DNA from: DATLWN01 sp963764315
GTDB taxonomy: Bacteria > Pseudomonadota > Zetaproteobacteria > Mariprofundales > Mariprofundaceae
Reading direction: 5' to 3'
DNA: 64,000 nucleotides
Assembly (NCBI GenBank): GCA_963764315.1
Contig: CAVXSB010000004.1
Span: 62,001 to 126,000 of the forward strand
The stretch's first letter is position 1. Every line of letters starts with the position of its first letter. The notes beneath the pieces were generated by a model, which was not told the DNA's origin, did not search any database, and worked only from the letters and a program-made list of their open reading frames with translations. Below, in pieces: positions 8,530-17,761 of this stretch. Made by a program: the position numbers and the translations under genes.

Positions 8530-9096
8530 ATGCAGATGCCGAAAGCCGTATTGCTCGACCGGGACGGCGTGATCAACTTCGATTCGCCCGATTACATCCT
8601 GACCCCCGACCAGTGGCTTCCGATCCCCGGCAGCCTGGAGGCCATCGCCGCGTTGACGCGCGCCGGCATCCCCATGGCCATCGTCAGCAACCAGTCGGCG
8701 CTGGGGCGCGGCATGTTCGACGCGGCGACGATGCAGGCCATCCATGCGCGCATGATCGCCGCCATCGAGGCGGCCGGCGGGCGCATCGCCCACACCGCCT
8801 ACTGCCCGCACGCGCCCCAGGACGACTGCGCTTGCCGCAAGCCCAAGCCCGGCCTGATCATCGAGGCGCTGGCCGCCCTCGGGATCGATGCCGGGGATGC
8901 ACTGATGATCGGGGATTCGGCGCGCGATGTGGAAGCGGCGGTGGCCGTCGGCGTGCGTCCGGTGCTGGTGCAAAGCGGCTACGGCGATGCCGGAGCCATC
9001 CTCGCCAAGGCGCGCCGGCTAGTGCCGGACATCGCCGTCTATGACGATCTCGCGGCCGCCGTCGATGCCCTGCTGCAGGAGACGGCATGCTGTTGA
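8530..9096 (+). CDS. gmhB: D-glycero-D-manno-heptose-1,7-bisphosphate 7-phosphatase
   Basis: The 188-residue HAD-family phosphatase has the catalytic LLDRDGVIN near residues 8-16, the IVSNQSALGRG loop, and MIGDSARDVEAA (motif IV). A structural zinc site is visible as CPHAPQDDCAC, a hallmark of GmhB. It makes the heptose-1-phosphate needed for lipopolysaccharide inner core. The last codons overlap plsC by 10 bases; a gmhB-plsC pair is common. Start could also be the ATG at 8536. Confidence 0.93.
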   Translation: MQMPKAVLLDRDGVINFDSPDYILTPDQWLPIPGSLEAIAALTRAGIPMAIVSNQSALGRGMFDAATMQAIHARMIAAIEAAGGRIAHTAYCPHAPQDDCACRKPKPGLIIEALAALGIDAGDALMIGDSARDVEAAVAVGVRPVLVQSGYGDAGAILAKARRLVPDIAVYDDLAAAVDALLQETACC

Positions 9097-9809
9097 TCCG
9101 CTCCGCGCTGTTCAACCTGACGTTTACGCTGCTGACCATGGTGTTTTCGCTGCTGCTGATCGCCAGCCGGCCATTCGGCTTCCCCGCCGCCTGGTTCTGG
9201 GGCCGCGCCTGGAGCGCTTCCGTACAGGCCGCACTGCGCCTGATCTGCGGCGTGCGCATCGAAATCGAGGGGCACGAGCATCTGCCGGACATCCCCTGCG
9301 TGGTCATGGCCAAGCATCAGTCGGCGTTCGAGACCATCGCCATGCCGCAGCTGATTCCGCCCTTCGTCTGGGTCCTCAAACGCGAACTGTTCTACATCCC
9401 GATCTTCGGCTGGGCGCTGTGGGCGCTGAACGCTATCGCCATCCGACGCAGCCAGCCGCGCGAGGCGTTGAAACAGGTGCTGATGCAGGGCAAGCGGTTT
9501 CTGGAAGCCGGGCGTTGGGTGGTGATCTTCCCGGAGGGCACGCGTTCGTCGCCCGGCGAAAGCGGCCAGTACCAGGCCAGCGGCATCATGCTGGCCCAGC
9601 AGGCGGGTGCCGGCATCCTGCCGATGGCCCACAACGCCGGCCAGCACTGGCCAAAGCGCGGCTTCGTCAAGCGCCCGGGCACCATCCGCGTCCGCTTCCT
9701 GCCCTATATCCCCGCCGAGGACGTGACCACCGGCAAACGAGGCGATCTGCTGGCACGGCTCGAGACCGCGATCGAATCGGCGGCGCGTGAACTGGAAGCG
9801 CGCGACTAG
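9087..9809 (+). CDS. plsC: 1-acyl-sn-glycerol-3-phosphate acyltransferase
   Basis: The 240-residue protein begins with a hydrophobic segment (about residues 8-32) and has the PlsC acyltransferase blocks. Block I reads KHQSAFET, an H-x4-E form in place of H-x4-D and one seen in many proteobacterial PlsC proteins. Block III reads FPEGTRSS and block IV LPMAHNAG. It adds the second acyl chain to make phosphatidic acid at the inner membrane. It overlaps gmhB by 10 bases and converges with arsC. Confidence 0.92.
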   Translation: MLLIRSALFNLTFTLLTMVFSLLLIASRPFGFPAAWFWGRAWSASVQAALRLICGVRIEIEGHEHLPDIPCVVMAKHQSAFETIAMPQLIPPFVWVLKRELFYIPIFGWALWALNAIAIRRSQPREALKQVLMQGKRFLEAGRWVVIFPEGTRSSPGESGQYQASGIMLAQQAGAGILPMAHNAGQHWPKRGFVKRPGTIRVRFLPYIPAEDVTTGKRGDLLARLETAIESAARELEARD

Positions 9810-9818
9810 CCTCGGACG

Positions 9819-10163
9819 CTAGAGGATTTCCAGCACCTTCTCCGGCGGCCGGCCGAGGGCGGCCTTCTCGCCATTAACGACGATGGGGCGCTCGATCAGC
9901 ACCGGATGCGCCACCATCAGCTCGACCAGCTGCCCGCGGCTCAGCCGCTTGCCCTTCACATGGTCCTTGTACGCATCCTCGCCCTTGCGCATCAGCGCCT
10001 CCGGCTCCATGTCCAGGGCCCTGAGGATGCGATCGATCTCGATGGCGCCGGGCGGCGCCTTCAGATACTCGACGATCTCCGGCTCCATGCCCTGCTCCCG
10101 CAGCAGGGCCAGCGCCTGACGCGATTTGGAACAACGGGGGTTGTGGTAGATGCAAATGGCCAT
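9819..10163 (-). CDS. arsC: Arsenate reductase, glutaredoxin-linked ArsC family
   Basis: The 114-residue protein starts IYHNPRCSKSRQAL, placing the catalytic cysteine near residue 11. It has the conserved LIERPIVV block with the substrate arginine near 92. This is the ArsC (thioredoxin-fold) family that reduces arsenate to arsenite using glutathione and glutaredoxin. No ars regulator or pump lies beside it, so it may be constitutive. It is 20 bases downstream of uvrD on the same strand. Confidence 0.9.
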   Translation of the reverse strand: MAICIYHNPRCSKSRQALALLREQGMEPEIVEYLKAPPGAIEIDRILRALDMEPEALMRKGEDAYKDHVKGKRLSRGQLVELMVAHPVLIERPIVVNGEKAALGRPPEKVLEIL

Positions 10164-10183
10164 GTCCCCTCCTCAACCTATGA

Positions 10184-12274
10184 TCATATCGGCTCGAGCG
10201 CCGCGTACTTGAGCATCAGGCGCTTGATGCCGACGCGCTTGAACTGCACCGTGACGCGCGCCGCATCCCCCGCCCCCTCGAGTCCGAGGATGACACCCTC
10301 GCCGAAAGAGGGATGGCGTACGCCGGCACCCAGAGCGACGCCCGGCTCCGCAGGGGCGGCGATGCCGGCCGGCATCATCGTGCCCTCGTCGCGCACCAGC
10401 ACGTCCTCCGGAATCTCGCGCAGGAAACGGCTCGGAAGCGGATAAGTCATATCGCCGAAGAAGCGGCGCACACGCGCCGAGGTCAGCATCAGATGGTTGC
10501 GGGCGCGCGTGATGCCGACGTACAGCAGCCGCCGCTCCTCGGCCACCCCGGCCTCGCCCTCGTCGAGCGCCCGCTGATGCGGCAGCAGCCCCTCCTCGAC
10601 GCCGGCCAGTACCACCGTATCGAACTCCAGGCCCTTGGCCCGGTGCAGGCTCATCATCGACACACCGTCCTCGTCCGCACCCTGCTCCTCGCCGCCCTGC
10701 AGCAGCGCTGCCCGGTCCATGAACTCCACCGGGCTCAAGCCTTCCGCCATCGACAGCTCGATGTACTGGCCCAGGGTGCGCACGTTCTCGCGTCGGGATT
10801 CGGCCTCGAGCTCACCGTGCGCCTGCAGCACCTGATCATAGCCCACCGCCTCGAGCACGGCGGACAGGCCGCGGTCCGGCATGGCCTCGATGCCGCCACG
10901 CAGCGCCTGCAGCGTGCCCGCCAGCCCTGCCAGCTTCGCCGCCGGCCCGATACCACCGTCGGCCTGCGTATCCAGCCAGTCGGCGGCGCGCAGGCCGGAG
11001 GCCGCGAGCATGGATGCAAGCTGCTCCTGGCCCTTGGCGCCGATGCCGCGCTTGGGGGTGTTGCAGATGCGCAGCATATGCATGTGATCGCCGCAGCGGT
11101 TGAGGATGGCCCAGTAAGCCAGAACATCCTTGATCTCCATGCGCTCGAAGAAGCCGACGCCACCGATGATGCGATACGGCACGCCGGCTTCGCGCAGCAC
11201 CTGCTCCAGCGGCAGCGACTGGCGGTTGGATCGGTACAGCACGGCCATGTCGGCCCAGGGCACCCCGCGGCGGCGGCGGGATTCGAGGCAGGCCAGGATT
11301 TGCCTGGCCTCGTCATACTCGTCATGGCAGGTGCGCCAGACCGGCTTTTCGCCCGCCTCGCGCGTCGGCTTCAGCTGTTTCTCGTGCCGGTCGGCATTGG
11401 CTTTGATCACCGCATTGGCCAGCTTGAGAATGGCGCCGTGCGAACGGTAGTTCTCCTCCAGCCGATGGACCTCGGCCCCCGGCCAGGCCTGCTCGAATTC
11501 GAGGATGTGGCGCACGTCCGCCCCGCGCCAGCCGTAGATCGACTGGTCGTCGTCGCCGACCACCGTCAGGTTGCCGTGGCCGCGACACAGCAGCATCAGC
11601 CACTGGTGCTGCACCGGATTCGTGTCCTGGTACTCATCGACGAGCACATAATCGAAGCCGGCGGTGATCGCCGCCGCCACGTCGGGGGCCTCCTGCATCA
11701 GGCGCACGACGTTCAGAATCAGGTCCGAGAAGTCCATGCGTTCGAGCTTCCGCAGCGCCTCCTGGTATTCGGCGTACAGCTCGCGCAGGTCGATGCCGCT
11801 CCACGGCTGCTCGGGCGCCTGCTCGGGGGTCAGCCCCGCATGCTTGCAATGCTCGATCCAGCCCATCAGATAGCGCGGATGCAGGCGCTCACTGTCGATG
11901 TTGCGCGCCTTCAGCAGGCGTTTGACCAGCGTCTTCTGATCATCGGCATCGATGACCTGGAAGTCGCGCGGGAAGCCCAGGCGTTCGGCATAGCGGCGCA
12001 GGAAGCGCAGCGAGATCGCATGGAAGGTGCCGGAAACGACGCCACCGCCATCGTCGCCGATCAGCAAGCCGAGCCGGTGCTTGAGCTCCGCCGCCGCCTT
12101 GTTGGTGAAGGTGACGGCGAGGATGCGGTGCGGGGCGATGCGGCGCGCGCTGATCAAATGGCCGATACGGTGCACGATGGTGCGCGTCTTGCCCGATCCC
12201 GCCCCGGCCAGGATCAGCTGCGGGCCCTCGCCCGCATCCACGGCACGCTGCTGCGCCGGGCTAAGCTCAGCCAT
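10184..12274 (-). CDS. uvrD: UvrD-type DNA helicase II
   Basis: The 696-residue superfamily 1 helicase has motif I GAGSGKT (about residues 22-28), motif Ia TFTNKAA, motif II VDEYQDTN, motif III GDDDQSIYGWRGA, motif V SLHRAKGLEFD and motif VI YVGITRAR. The C-terminal GVRHPSFGEGVI domain is typical of UvrD and PcrA rather than Rep. It unwinds DNA in mismatch and excision repair. Its ATG overlaps the end of the upstream ClC gene by 8 bases. Confidence 0.93.
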   Translation of the reverse strand: MAELSPAQQRAVDAGEGPQLILAGAGSGKTRTIVHRIGHLISARRIAPHRILAVTFTNKAAAELKHRLGLLIGDDGGGVVSGTFHAISLRFLRRYAERLGFPRDFQVIDADDQKTLVKRLLKARNIDSERLHPRYLMGWIEHCKHAGLTPEQAPEQPWSGIDLRELYAEYQEALRKLERMDFSDLILNVVRLMQEAPDVAAAITAGFDYVLVDEYQDTNPVQHQWLMLLCRGHGNLTVVGDDDQSIYGWRGADVRHILEFEQAWPGAEVHRLEENYRSHGAILKLANAVIKANADRHEKQLKPTREAGEKPVWRTCHDEYDEARQILACLESRRRRGVPWADMAVLYRSNRQSLPLEQVLREAGVPYRIIGGVGFFERMEIKDVLAYWAILNRCGDHMHMLRICNTPKRGIGAKGQEQLASMLAASGLRAADWLDTQADGGIGPAAKLAGLAGTLQALRGGIEAMPDRGLSAVLEAVGYDQVLQAHGELEAESRRENVRTLGQYIELSMAEGLSPVEFMDRAALLQGGEEQGADEDGVSMMSLHRAKGLEFDTVVLAGVEEGLLPHQRALDEGEAGVAEERRLLYVGITRARNHLMLTSARVRRFFGDMTYPLPSRFLREIPEDVLVRDEGTMMPAGIAAPAEPGVALGAGVRHPSFGEGVILGLEGAGDAARVTVQFKRVGIKRLMLKYAALEPI

Positions 12275-14108
12275 GGTGTTCCGGTGATTCCTCGCCGTGT
12301 TTGACGATCAATGCATGGTAGGTCGAGAACACGGCATTGCGCGACAGGATGCCGAGCACGCGCCGAGGATTGTCGTAAGCCACGACCGGCATCTGCTCGA
12401 AGCTCTCGCGATCGAACATATTGATGGCCTGCAGCAGGTTGCCGTCCTCGGAGATCACCGAGATGTTGCGGTTGGCCACCTCGCTGGCCAGCACGATCTG
12501 GTCCAGTGTCGGGTCGAGCAACCACTGCTGCAGATCGGCGAAGGTGACGATGCCGATCATCAGGCCGTCGTCGTCGACGACCTGCACGCAGCCCTTGCCG
12601 GATGACACATAGACCCGCTTCAGTTCCTCCAGCCGGGCATGCTCGGAAACCTCCGGGGTCGAGCGCCAGGGGATCTTGCGTACCGGTACGGCGCGCATCC
12701 AGGAGCGTTCCCGGGTCCAGGCCGTGTCGATGCCCCGGGACTCCAGCACCTCGGTGAACACCGACTCGTTGCCGAAGGCACGCTTGACCAGGGTGGCGAC
12801 GATGCACGCGGCCATCAGCGGCACCATGATGTGATAATCGCCGGACATCTCAAACACCATCAGGATCGTCGTCATCGGCGCCTGCAGGGCGGCAGCCATC
12901 ATGGCGCCGGCCGCCACCAGCGCATAGCCGCCGTAGCTCTCGGAGATGAAGGGCATCAGGTTGTGCACCACGCCCCCGTACAGGGCGCCGGCGGTGGCAC
13001 CGATGAAGATCGACGGGCCGATCTCACCGCCACCGAAGCCGCCGGCGGCACACAGGGCGGTGGCGAATACCTTGACCACGAGCACGATCGCCAGGAAGAC
13101 CGTGACCGGCAGCGCCCAGTGCAGCAGCGTCGGGTCGAGCCGCTCCCACAGCATGGAGTCGACGGTGCCATAGCCAACCGACATGATCTGGGGAACAACG
13201 AGGGCGCATAGCCCCAGCAGCAGCCCGGCCGCCGCCGGCCGATAGATCGGCTTCGGCACGTGCCGCTCCAGGCGCTTGCGGATCGGCGGCATCATCCTGA
13301 GCCAGGCTACGGCCAGCAGGCCGCAGAAGATGCCGAGACCGACATAGATCGGGATCTCCCAGCCGGAGACCAGCCGGTATTCGGGGATGGTGAAGGCCGG
13401 GAAGTTACCAAGCTGGGCGCGCGTGATCACTGTGGCGATCACCGAGGAGATAACGATAGGGCTGAAGGTGCTGATGGCGTAATCGGCCAGAATCACCTCC
13501 AGCGCGAACAACACGCCGGCGATCGGGGCATTGAACGAGGAGGCGATGCCGGAGGCCACGCCGCAACCGATCAGCGTGCGCATCTGCTGCTCGCTGAGCT
13601 TCAGACGCTGGCCGATGGTGGAGGCGATGGCCGCCCCCAGGGCCACCGTCGGGCCCTCGCGACCGGCGCTGGCGCCGCTACCGACGCCGATGATGGCGCC
13701 GAAGGTATCGCTGGAGGAATGGCGCCCGTCGATGCGACCGCTGCGCTCGGACAGGGACTCGAGCACGCCGGCCACGCCGCGGGTCTGCCCCGCCGGCAGC
13801 CAGTGGGTGTTGATCCAGCCGGCGGCCAGGCCACCGATCACGGGTGCTGCGATATAGATGTACCAGGGGAGCGTATGCAGCCCGTTCTCCCAGATGCGAT
13901 GCCCGGTCCATGCCAGGCTGACCCATTCGATGCCGAAGCGCAGCAGCAGGGCGCCATATCCGGACAGGATGCCGACGAGGATGGCGAGCGCACTGAGATA
14001 GAGGGTATCCTGCTCATGCACCCAGTCCGACATGCGTACGCGCAGGCGCCGCATCCACGGCCCTAGACCCGCGACCCGATCCTCCAACCTCCGCATCCGT
14101 GACAGCAT
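12267..14108 (-). CDS. ClC-family chloride channel / antiporter with CBS domains
   Basis: With the ATG at 14108 the protein has 613 residues. About ten or more hydrophobic segments carry the ClC selectivity motifs: GSGASAGREGP (holding the gating glutamate), GIASSFNAP and GGFGGGEIGPS. A C-terminal pair of CBS domains (about the last 140 residues) would bind adenine nucleotides. It moves chloride, probably in exchange for protons, across the inner membrane. The frame stays open to a TTG at 14159, but that leaves little room for a promoter beside the divergent AEC gene; no candidate start has a good ribosome site. Confidence 0.9.
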   Translation of the reverse strand: MLSRMRRLEDRVAGLGPWMRRLRVRMSDWVHEQDTLYLSALAILVGILSGYGALLLRFGIEWVSLAWTGHRIWENGLHTLPWYIYIAAPVIGGLAAGWINTHWLPAGQTRGVAGVLESLSERSGRIDGRHSSSDTFGAIIGVGSGASAGREGPTVALGAAIASTIGQRLKLSEQQMRTLIGCGVASGIASSFNAPIAGVLFALEVILADYAISTFSPIVISSVIATVITRAQLGNFPAFTIPEYRLVSGWEIPIYVGLGIFCGLLAVAWLRMMPPIRKRLERHVPKPIYRPAAAGLLLGLCALVVPQIMSVGYGTVDSMLWERLDPTLLHWALPVTVFLAIVLVVKVFATALCAAGGFGGGEIGPSIFIGATAGALYGGVVHNLMPFISESYGGYALVAAGAMMAAALQAPMTTILMVFEMSGDYHIMVPLMAACIVATLVKRAFGNESVFTEVLESRGIDTAWTRERSWMRAVPVRKIPWRSTPEVSEHARLEELKRVYVSSGKGCVQVVDDDGLMIGIVTFADLQQWLLDPTLDQIVLASEVANRNISVISEDGNLLQAINMFDRESFEQMPVVAYDNPRRVLGILSRNAVFSTYHALIVKHGEESPEHHG

Positions 14109-14184
14109 GCGGGCATTGAAGCGGTCTGCGGCCTTGCTTGCAAGCAATACTGCGCGCAAGGCCCGACACCGCTAACATCCGGCC

Positions 14185-15120
14185 ATGCTTTCCGTCCTGT
14201 TCGGCATGGCCGTCATCATCCTGGCTGGAACCACCTGGCGCCTGGTGCTCGGCGGCAAGGTGGCGGAAACCGTGCGCGGCCATCTGGCGCAGGCCGTCTA
14301 CCAGGTATTCCTGCCGGCACTGGTGCTGCACGTGATGTGGCAGACGCCGATCGGCCTCAATGCGCTGCGCATCCCGGTGGTCGCCGCCGCCTGCGTGCTG
14401 CTGGATCTCGTCGCCGCCGCCCTGATCTACGGCAATGGCCGGCTGGTCCGCGCCTTCATGGGCGGCACCCATGCCCGCCCCGCCATCGGCGCCCTGCTGC
14501 TCGCCGCCGGCTTCGGCAACTTCACCTACCTGGGACTGCCGGTACTGACCCAGGCCTTCGGCACCTGGTCGCAGTTCATCGCCATCCAGTTCGACCTCTT
14601 GGCCAGCACACCGTTGTTGTTCACGGTCGGCATCCTCATTTCCAGGCATTACGGCAACCGGGAAGGCGGGCGCTCCTTCCCGGGGCTGCTGCGCGTGCCA
14701 GCACTCTGGGCCGCTGCCGCCGGGCTGATATTCAGCGCCATGCACCTGCCGCAACCGGCCTGGCTCACGCAAACCCTGTCCACCCTGGGTTCGGCGGTGG
14801 TGCCTCTGATGCTGCTGTCGGTGGGTATGGCCATGCGCTGGCAGGCCGGCTGGGCCGCCCGTATCCCGGTGCTGTTCCCGTTGCTCGTGATACAGCTGGC
14901 GCTGATGCCACTGATCGCCTGGGGCATGTGCCACCTTGTCGGTATGCCGCTCCGGCTGCGCGCCCCGGTGGTCATCGAGGCGGCCATGCCGAGCATGGTG
15001 CTGGGCCTGGTGCTCTGCGACCGCTTCAAGCTCGATGCCGCCCTGTATGCGGAGGCGGTGACGCTGTCCACCGCCTGTGCCATGCTGACGCTGCCCCTCT
15101 GGCTGGCCGTCATGGGCTGA
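14185..15120 (+). CDS. AEC-family (auxin efflux carrier type) transporter
   Basis: The 311-residue protein has about ten membrane segments with the AEC pattern: FLPALVLHVM early, GFGNFTYLGLPVL in the middle and SVGMAMRW in the second half. Family members export organic acids such as malate or malonate or act as permeases; the substrate cannot be read from sequence. It diverges from the ClC gene. It stands 77 bases before the arsM-like gene. Confidence 0.88.
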   Translation: MLSVLFGMAVIILAGTTWRLVLGGKVAETVRGHLAQAVYQVFLPALVLHVMWQTPIGLNALRIPVVAAACVLLDLVAAALIYGNGRLVRAFMGGTHARPAIGALLLAAGFGNFTYLGLPVLTQAFGTWSQFIAIQFDLLASTPLLFTVGILISRHYGNREGGRSFPGLLRVPALWAAAAGLIFSAMHLPQPAWLTQTLSTLGSAVVPLMLLSVGMAMRWQAGWAARIPVLFPLLVIQLALMPLIAWGMCHLVGMPLRLRAPVVIEAAMPSMVLGLVLCDRFKLDAALYAEAVTLSTACAMLTLPLWLAVMG

Positions 15121-15197
15121 TCGCCGGCCTGATCACAATTGGCGCTGCCAGCCGCGGCGCGCTATAACGTTGCCGACAAAATCGCCACGGAGAACCC

Positions 15198-16224
15198 ATG
15201 TCCACGACCGTCCATGACCAGCTGAAAGATTATTACGGCAAGGTGCTCAGCCAGTCGAGCGATCTGCAGACCAATGCCTGCTGCTGTGCCGAGGCCATGC
15301 CGGCATCCGTCAAGCGCCATCCTCGACCGCATCCATCCCGAGGTCACAGCGCGCTTCTACGGCTGCGGCTCGCCGATCCCGCCGCTACTGGAAGGCATGA
15401 CCGTACTCGATCTCGGCTGCGGCGCCGGCCGCGATGCCTATCTGCTGTCCGGGCTCGTGGGCGAGGCCGGCCACGTCATCGGCGTGGACATGACGGACGA
15501 GCAACTGGCGGTTGCCCGCAGGCATATCGATTATCACACCGAAGCCTTCGGCCATGCCCGCGCGAACGTGGAATTCCGCCAGGGCTTCATCGAGGATCTC
15601 GCCGGCATCGCCGACGCCTCGGTGGATATCGTCGTCTCCAACTGCGTCATCAACCTCTCTCCCGACAAGGAGGCGGTGTTCCGCGAGATTCTGCGCGTAC
15701 TGAAGCCCGGCGGTGAGCTGTACTTCTCCGACATCTTCGCCGACCGCCGCATCCCGGCGCAGGTACAGGACGATCCGGTGCTCTACGGCGAATGCCTGGG
15801 CGGGGCCATGTACATCGAGGACTTCCGGCGCCTGATGACCCGACTGGGCTGTCCGGACTACCGCATCACTGCCGCATCCCCCATCAGTATCGACAACCCG
15901 GAACTGGAAGCGCGCATCGGCATGGTCGGCTTTTCCTCACTGACCGTGCGCGCCTTCAGGCTCGATGGGCTGGAAGACCGGGCCGAGGACTACGGGCAGA
16001 GCGCCGTCTACGATGGCACCATCCCCGGGCATGCCGAGGCCTTCGCGCTGGACGAACACCACCGCTTCGTCACAGGCCAGCCGCTGCCGGTATGCGGCAA
16101 TACCGCCGCCATATTGCGCCACAGCCGCTATGCCGCCCATTTCAGCGTCAACGGCGATGGCACCGATCACCGCGGGCTGTTCGCCCACAAGCCGGCGGCA
16201 CGCCCGGCCACCAGCTGCTGCTAG
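15198..16224 (+). pseudogene. Arsenite-methyltransferase-like gene with one extra base (frameshift)
   Basis: Two overlapping frames together encode one complete protein of about 341 residues. Frame one gives MSTTVHDQLKDYYG..TNACCCAEAMPASVK; after one extra base near 15315 the second frame continues AILDRIHPEV..FYGCGSPIPPLLEG. It holds motif I VLDLGCGAGRDAY, then VGVDMT-type and VSNCVINLSPDK segments. This is the ArsM-like methyltransferase family (CCC near the N-terminus, YGCG, NCVINL). The rest is intact to the CC ending, so the indel is either recent or a sequence error. It is followed 8 bases later by a DUF1456 gene. Confidence 0.8.
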
Positions 16225-16232
16225 GAGAAGAC

Positions 16233-16595
16233 ATGGACAACAACCGCATCCTCAAAAAGATCATCATTGCCAACAACCTGAAGCATTTCGAGGTGCAGGA
16301 GGTGTTCGCGCTCGGCGGCCTGGAATGCAGCAGCAGCCGCATCAAGTCCTATCTCGCCGGCGGCAAGAACAAGAATCACGAACGGCTCACCGACGAACAG
16401 CTCGAGCAATTCCTCAACGGCCTGATCATCTATGCACGCGGCCCGCTGGATGAGCCGGACATGCTGCCGCGCGGTGTGGAGAACTACCTGATCGGCCTGG
16501 TCGAGTCCGGCAACCTTGCCGCCATCGAGGAGGTCACCGCCCTGATCGCCGAGGCCCCGGCGTCCGGGCCGGAGAGCGGAGACGACGGCGGCTGA
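16233..16595 (+). CDS. DUF1456 (YehS-like) protein
   Basis: The 120-residue protein has two related helical repeats of about 60 residues, starting NNRILKKIIIANNLKH and again near the middle (LTDEQLEQFLNGLI), typical of DUF1456. Function of the family is unknown. AGGAGA lies 7-8 bases upstream of the ATG at 16233. A longer frame from 15792 through this gene is a shadow. It shares the strand with the methyltransferase gene and converges with yqaA, 6 bases away. Confidence 0.88.
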   Translation: MDNNRILKKIIIANNLKHFEVQEVFALGGLECSSSRIKSYLAGGKNKNHERLTDEQLEQFLNGLIIYARGPLDEPDMLPRGVENYLIGLVESGNLAAIEEVTALIAEAPASGPESGDDGG

Positions 16596-16601
16596 ACCGC
16601 G

Positions 16602-17012
16602 TCAGGCCGAAAGCCAGGCGAGGAAGGCGTAGCGCCCGAGCTTGCCGGCCGACACCAGCATCAGAAACCACCCCACGGGGCTGCGCAGCAATCCCGCCAC
16701 CAGGCACAGCGGATCGCCGACGACGGGCAGCCAGGCGAACAGCAATGACGGCTGGCCGTAGCGGCCGAACCAGCGCTCGGCGCGGTTGATCTCCGCCTCG
16801 CTCATGCGCAACCACTTACGGTGCGCCGCGCCATTGCCCAAACGCCCCATGCCATAGGTGATCAGGCTGCCCAGCACATTGCCGACGGTCGCCGTCGCCA
16901 CCAGCGCCGACGGATCGCCACCGGCATGCAGCTTGTACAGCAGCAATGCCTCCGAGCCGCCTGGCAACAGCGTGGAGGAGATCAGCGCCGACAGGAAGAG
17001 CGTCCAGTCCAT
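16602..17012 (-). CDS. YqaA-family inner-membrane protein
   Basis: The 136-residue protein has three to four membrane segments and the YqaA start FLSALISSTLLPGGSEALL, followed by GNVLGSLITYGMGR and a final VSAGKLGRYAFLAW. This is the small DedA-related YqaA group of unknown function. The ATG at 17012 was chosen by family alignment of the MDW start; ATG 17039 would add nine residues. It is the last ordinary gene before the tRNA-Ala island. Confidence 0.85.
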   Translation of the reverse strand: MDWTLFLSALISSTLLPGGSEALLLYKLHAGGDPSALVATATVGNVLGSLITYGMGRLGNGAAHRKWLRMSEAEINRAERWFGRYGQPSLLFAWLPVVGDPLCLVAGLLRSPVGWFLMLVSAGKLGRYAFLAWLSA

Positions 17013-17281
17013 GCCCGAAGCATGCGCAAAGGCCGGCATGCCGGCCAGCGTCAGCGAGGCCCTATGTAGCGCCGGTAGGCGGCGATCCAGTCGAAGCACA
17101 GCGATCGTAGTCGCGCACGCAGATCCTCTGTCGGATATCCTGCTGGCACCGCCGGGTCGATGGTGCCCGGGGTCACGACGGGATCAGGCAGGTCGCCGGC
17201 AAAGGCCGGTGGGAGGCCCACGCCAGCCGTTTCATGCCGCCGTCTGCAACGGCTGAACGCCCGGCGCGGATCCCAGATAAA

Positions 17282-17330
17282 TGGTGGGCGGAGGAGGATC
17301 GAACTCCCGACCTTTGAATTGGGAACGCGA
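17282..17330 (-). repeat. tRNA-Ala 3' fragment, distal att copy
   Basis: About 49 bases match the 3' half of the tRNA-Ala at 19571-19646 with three substitutions and one missing base. The copy covers CCA, the acceptor strand, the T arm and part of the anticodon arm. No 5' half follows, so it is not a working tRNA. Its orientation and place fit a duplicated attachment site. Confidence 0.8.
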
Positions 17331-17435
17331 TTTTTCTTCAACAATAGCTTCGATAATATCGGCTTATAGCTTGGAATCGCTTACGATTTATAATCTTCCA
17401 GTCCCCTAGGATGTTTCATCGTCTCAATGCCCCAG

Positions 17436-17446
17436 AATTGTCCCAT
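17436..17446. repeat. 11-bp direct repeat, left copy
   Basis: AATTGTCCCAT here recurs in the same orientation at 19480-19490. Both copies are preceded by GTCTCAA (17421-17427 and 19473-19479), with 8 extra bases between the two blocks in this copy. They lie about 105 and 80 bases inside the two ends of the island, where integrase arm sites would be expected. Confidence 0.5.
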
Positions 17447-17582
17447 GGCGGTCTCGGTTACTAGACACACTCCCCTAGCCTTGGCAACGACTCTGTGACC
17501 GGCAAAGGTCGGCCGATGTGCGCCGGTCACCAATTACCAGTATTTGCCCCAAATGCTCTAGCCACCTGGTTACCGCAATGCT

Positions 17583-17602
17583 TCCGGCCATAGAACCGGC
17601 CA
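17583..17602. repeat. 20-bp repeat upstream of fic, copy 1
   Basis: TCCGGCCATAGAACCGGCCA is repeated exactly at 17672-17691, 89 bases on, and its first 8 bases occur again at 17696-17703. Each copy contains two CCGGCC blocks. The set lies between the island edge and the fic start, so it may be an operator array. Confidence 0.7.
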
Positions 17603-17671
17603 TAATTAGCTACATAATTTGAGTATGGATAACAATAGATAAATAATATCAAGGTGTTATTGTACGACTGA

Positions 17672-17703
17672 TCCGGCCATAGAACCGGCCAAACATCCGG
17701 CCA
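17672..17703. repeat. 20-bp repeat copy 2 plus partial third copy
   Basis: An exact second copy (17672-17691) is followed after 4 bases by a partial copy (TCCGGCCA, 17696-17703). The end of the array is 58 bases before the fic ATG and would overlap or flank its promoter. Confidence 0.7.
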
Positions 17704-17761
17704 GAACTTGGGCCTAGCAACACGACCTTGCTACGATAGACAGATAGAGAGGTCAGGCCAT

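Noticed and set aside
9087..9809. PlsC lacking the catalytic aspartate (H-x4-E)
   Set aside because: This variant is common in proteobacterial PlsC proteins and is not likely a loss of function.
10313..12304. Long open frame of 663 codons antisense to uvrD
   Set aside because: Shadow of a clear UvrD gene; low-complexity composition and no motif.
15290..15330. Programmed frameshift in the arsM-like gene
   Set aside because: No slippery heptamer, stop-codon pause or downstream structure of known type is seen; error or mutation is simpler.
17051..17344. Minus-strand frame of 97 codons beside the tRNA fragment
   Set aside because: Its N-terminus is the translated tRNA fragment and the rest matches nothing I recognise. 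The stretch 17013-17281 is GC-rich with no supported gene; a worn gene end is possible but unproven.
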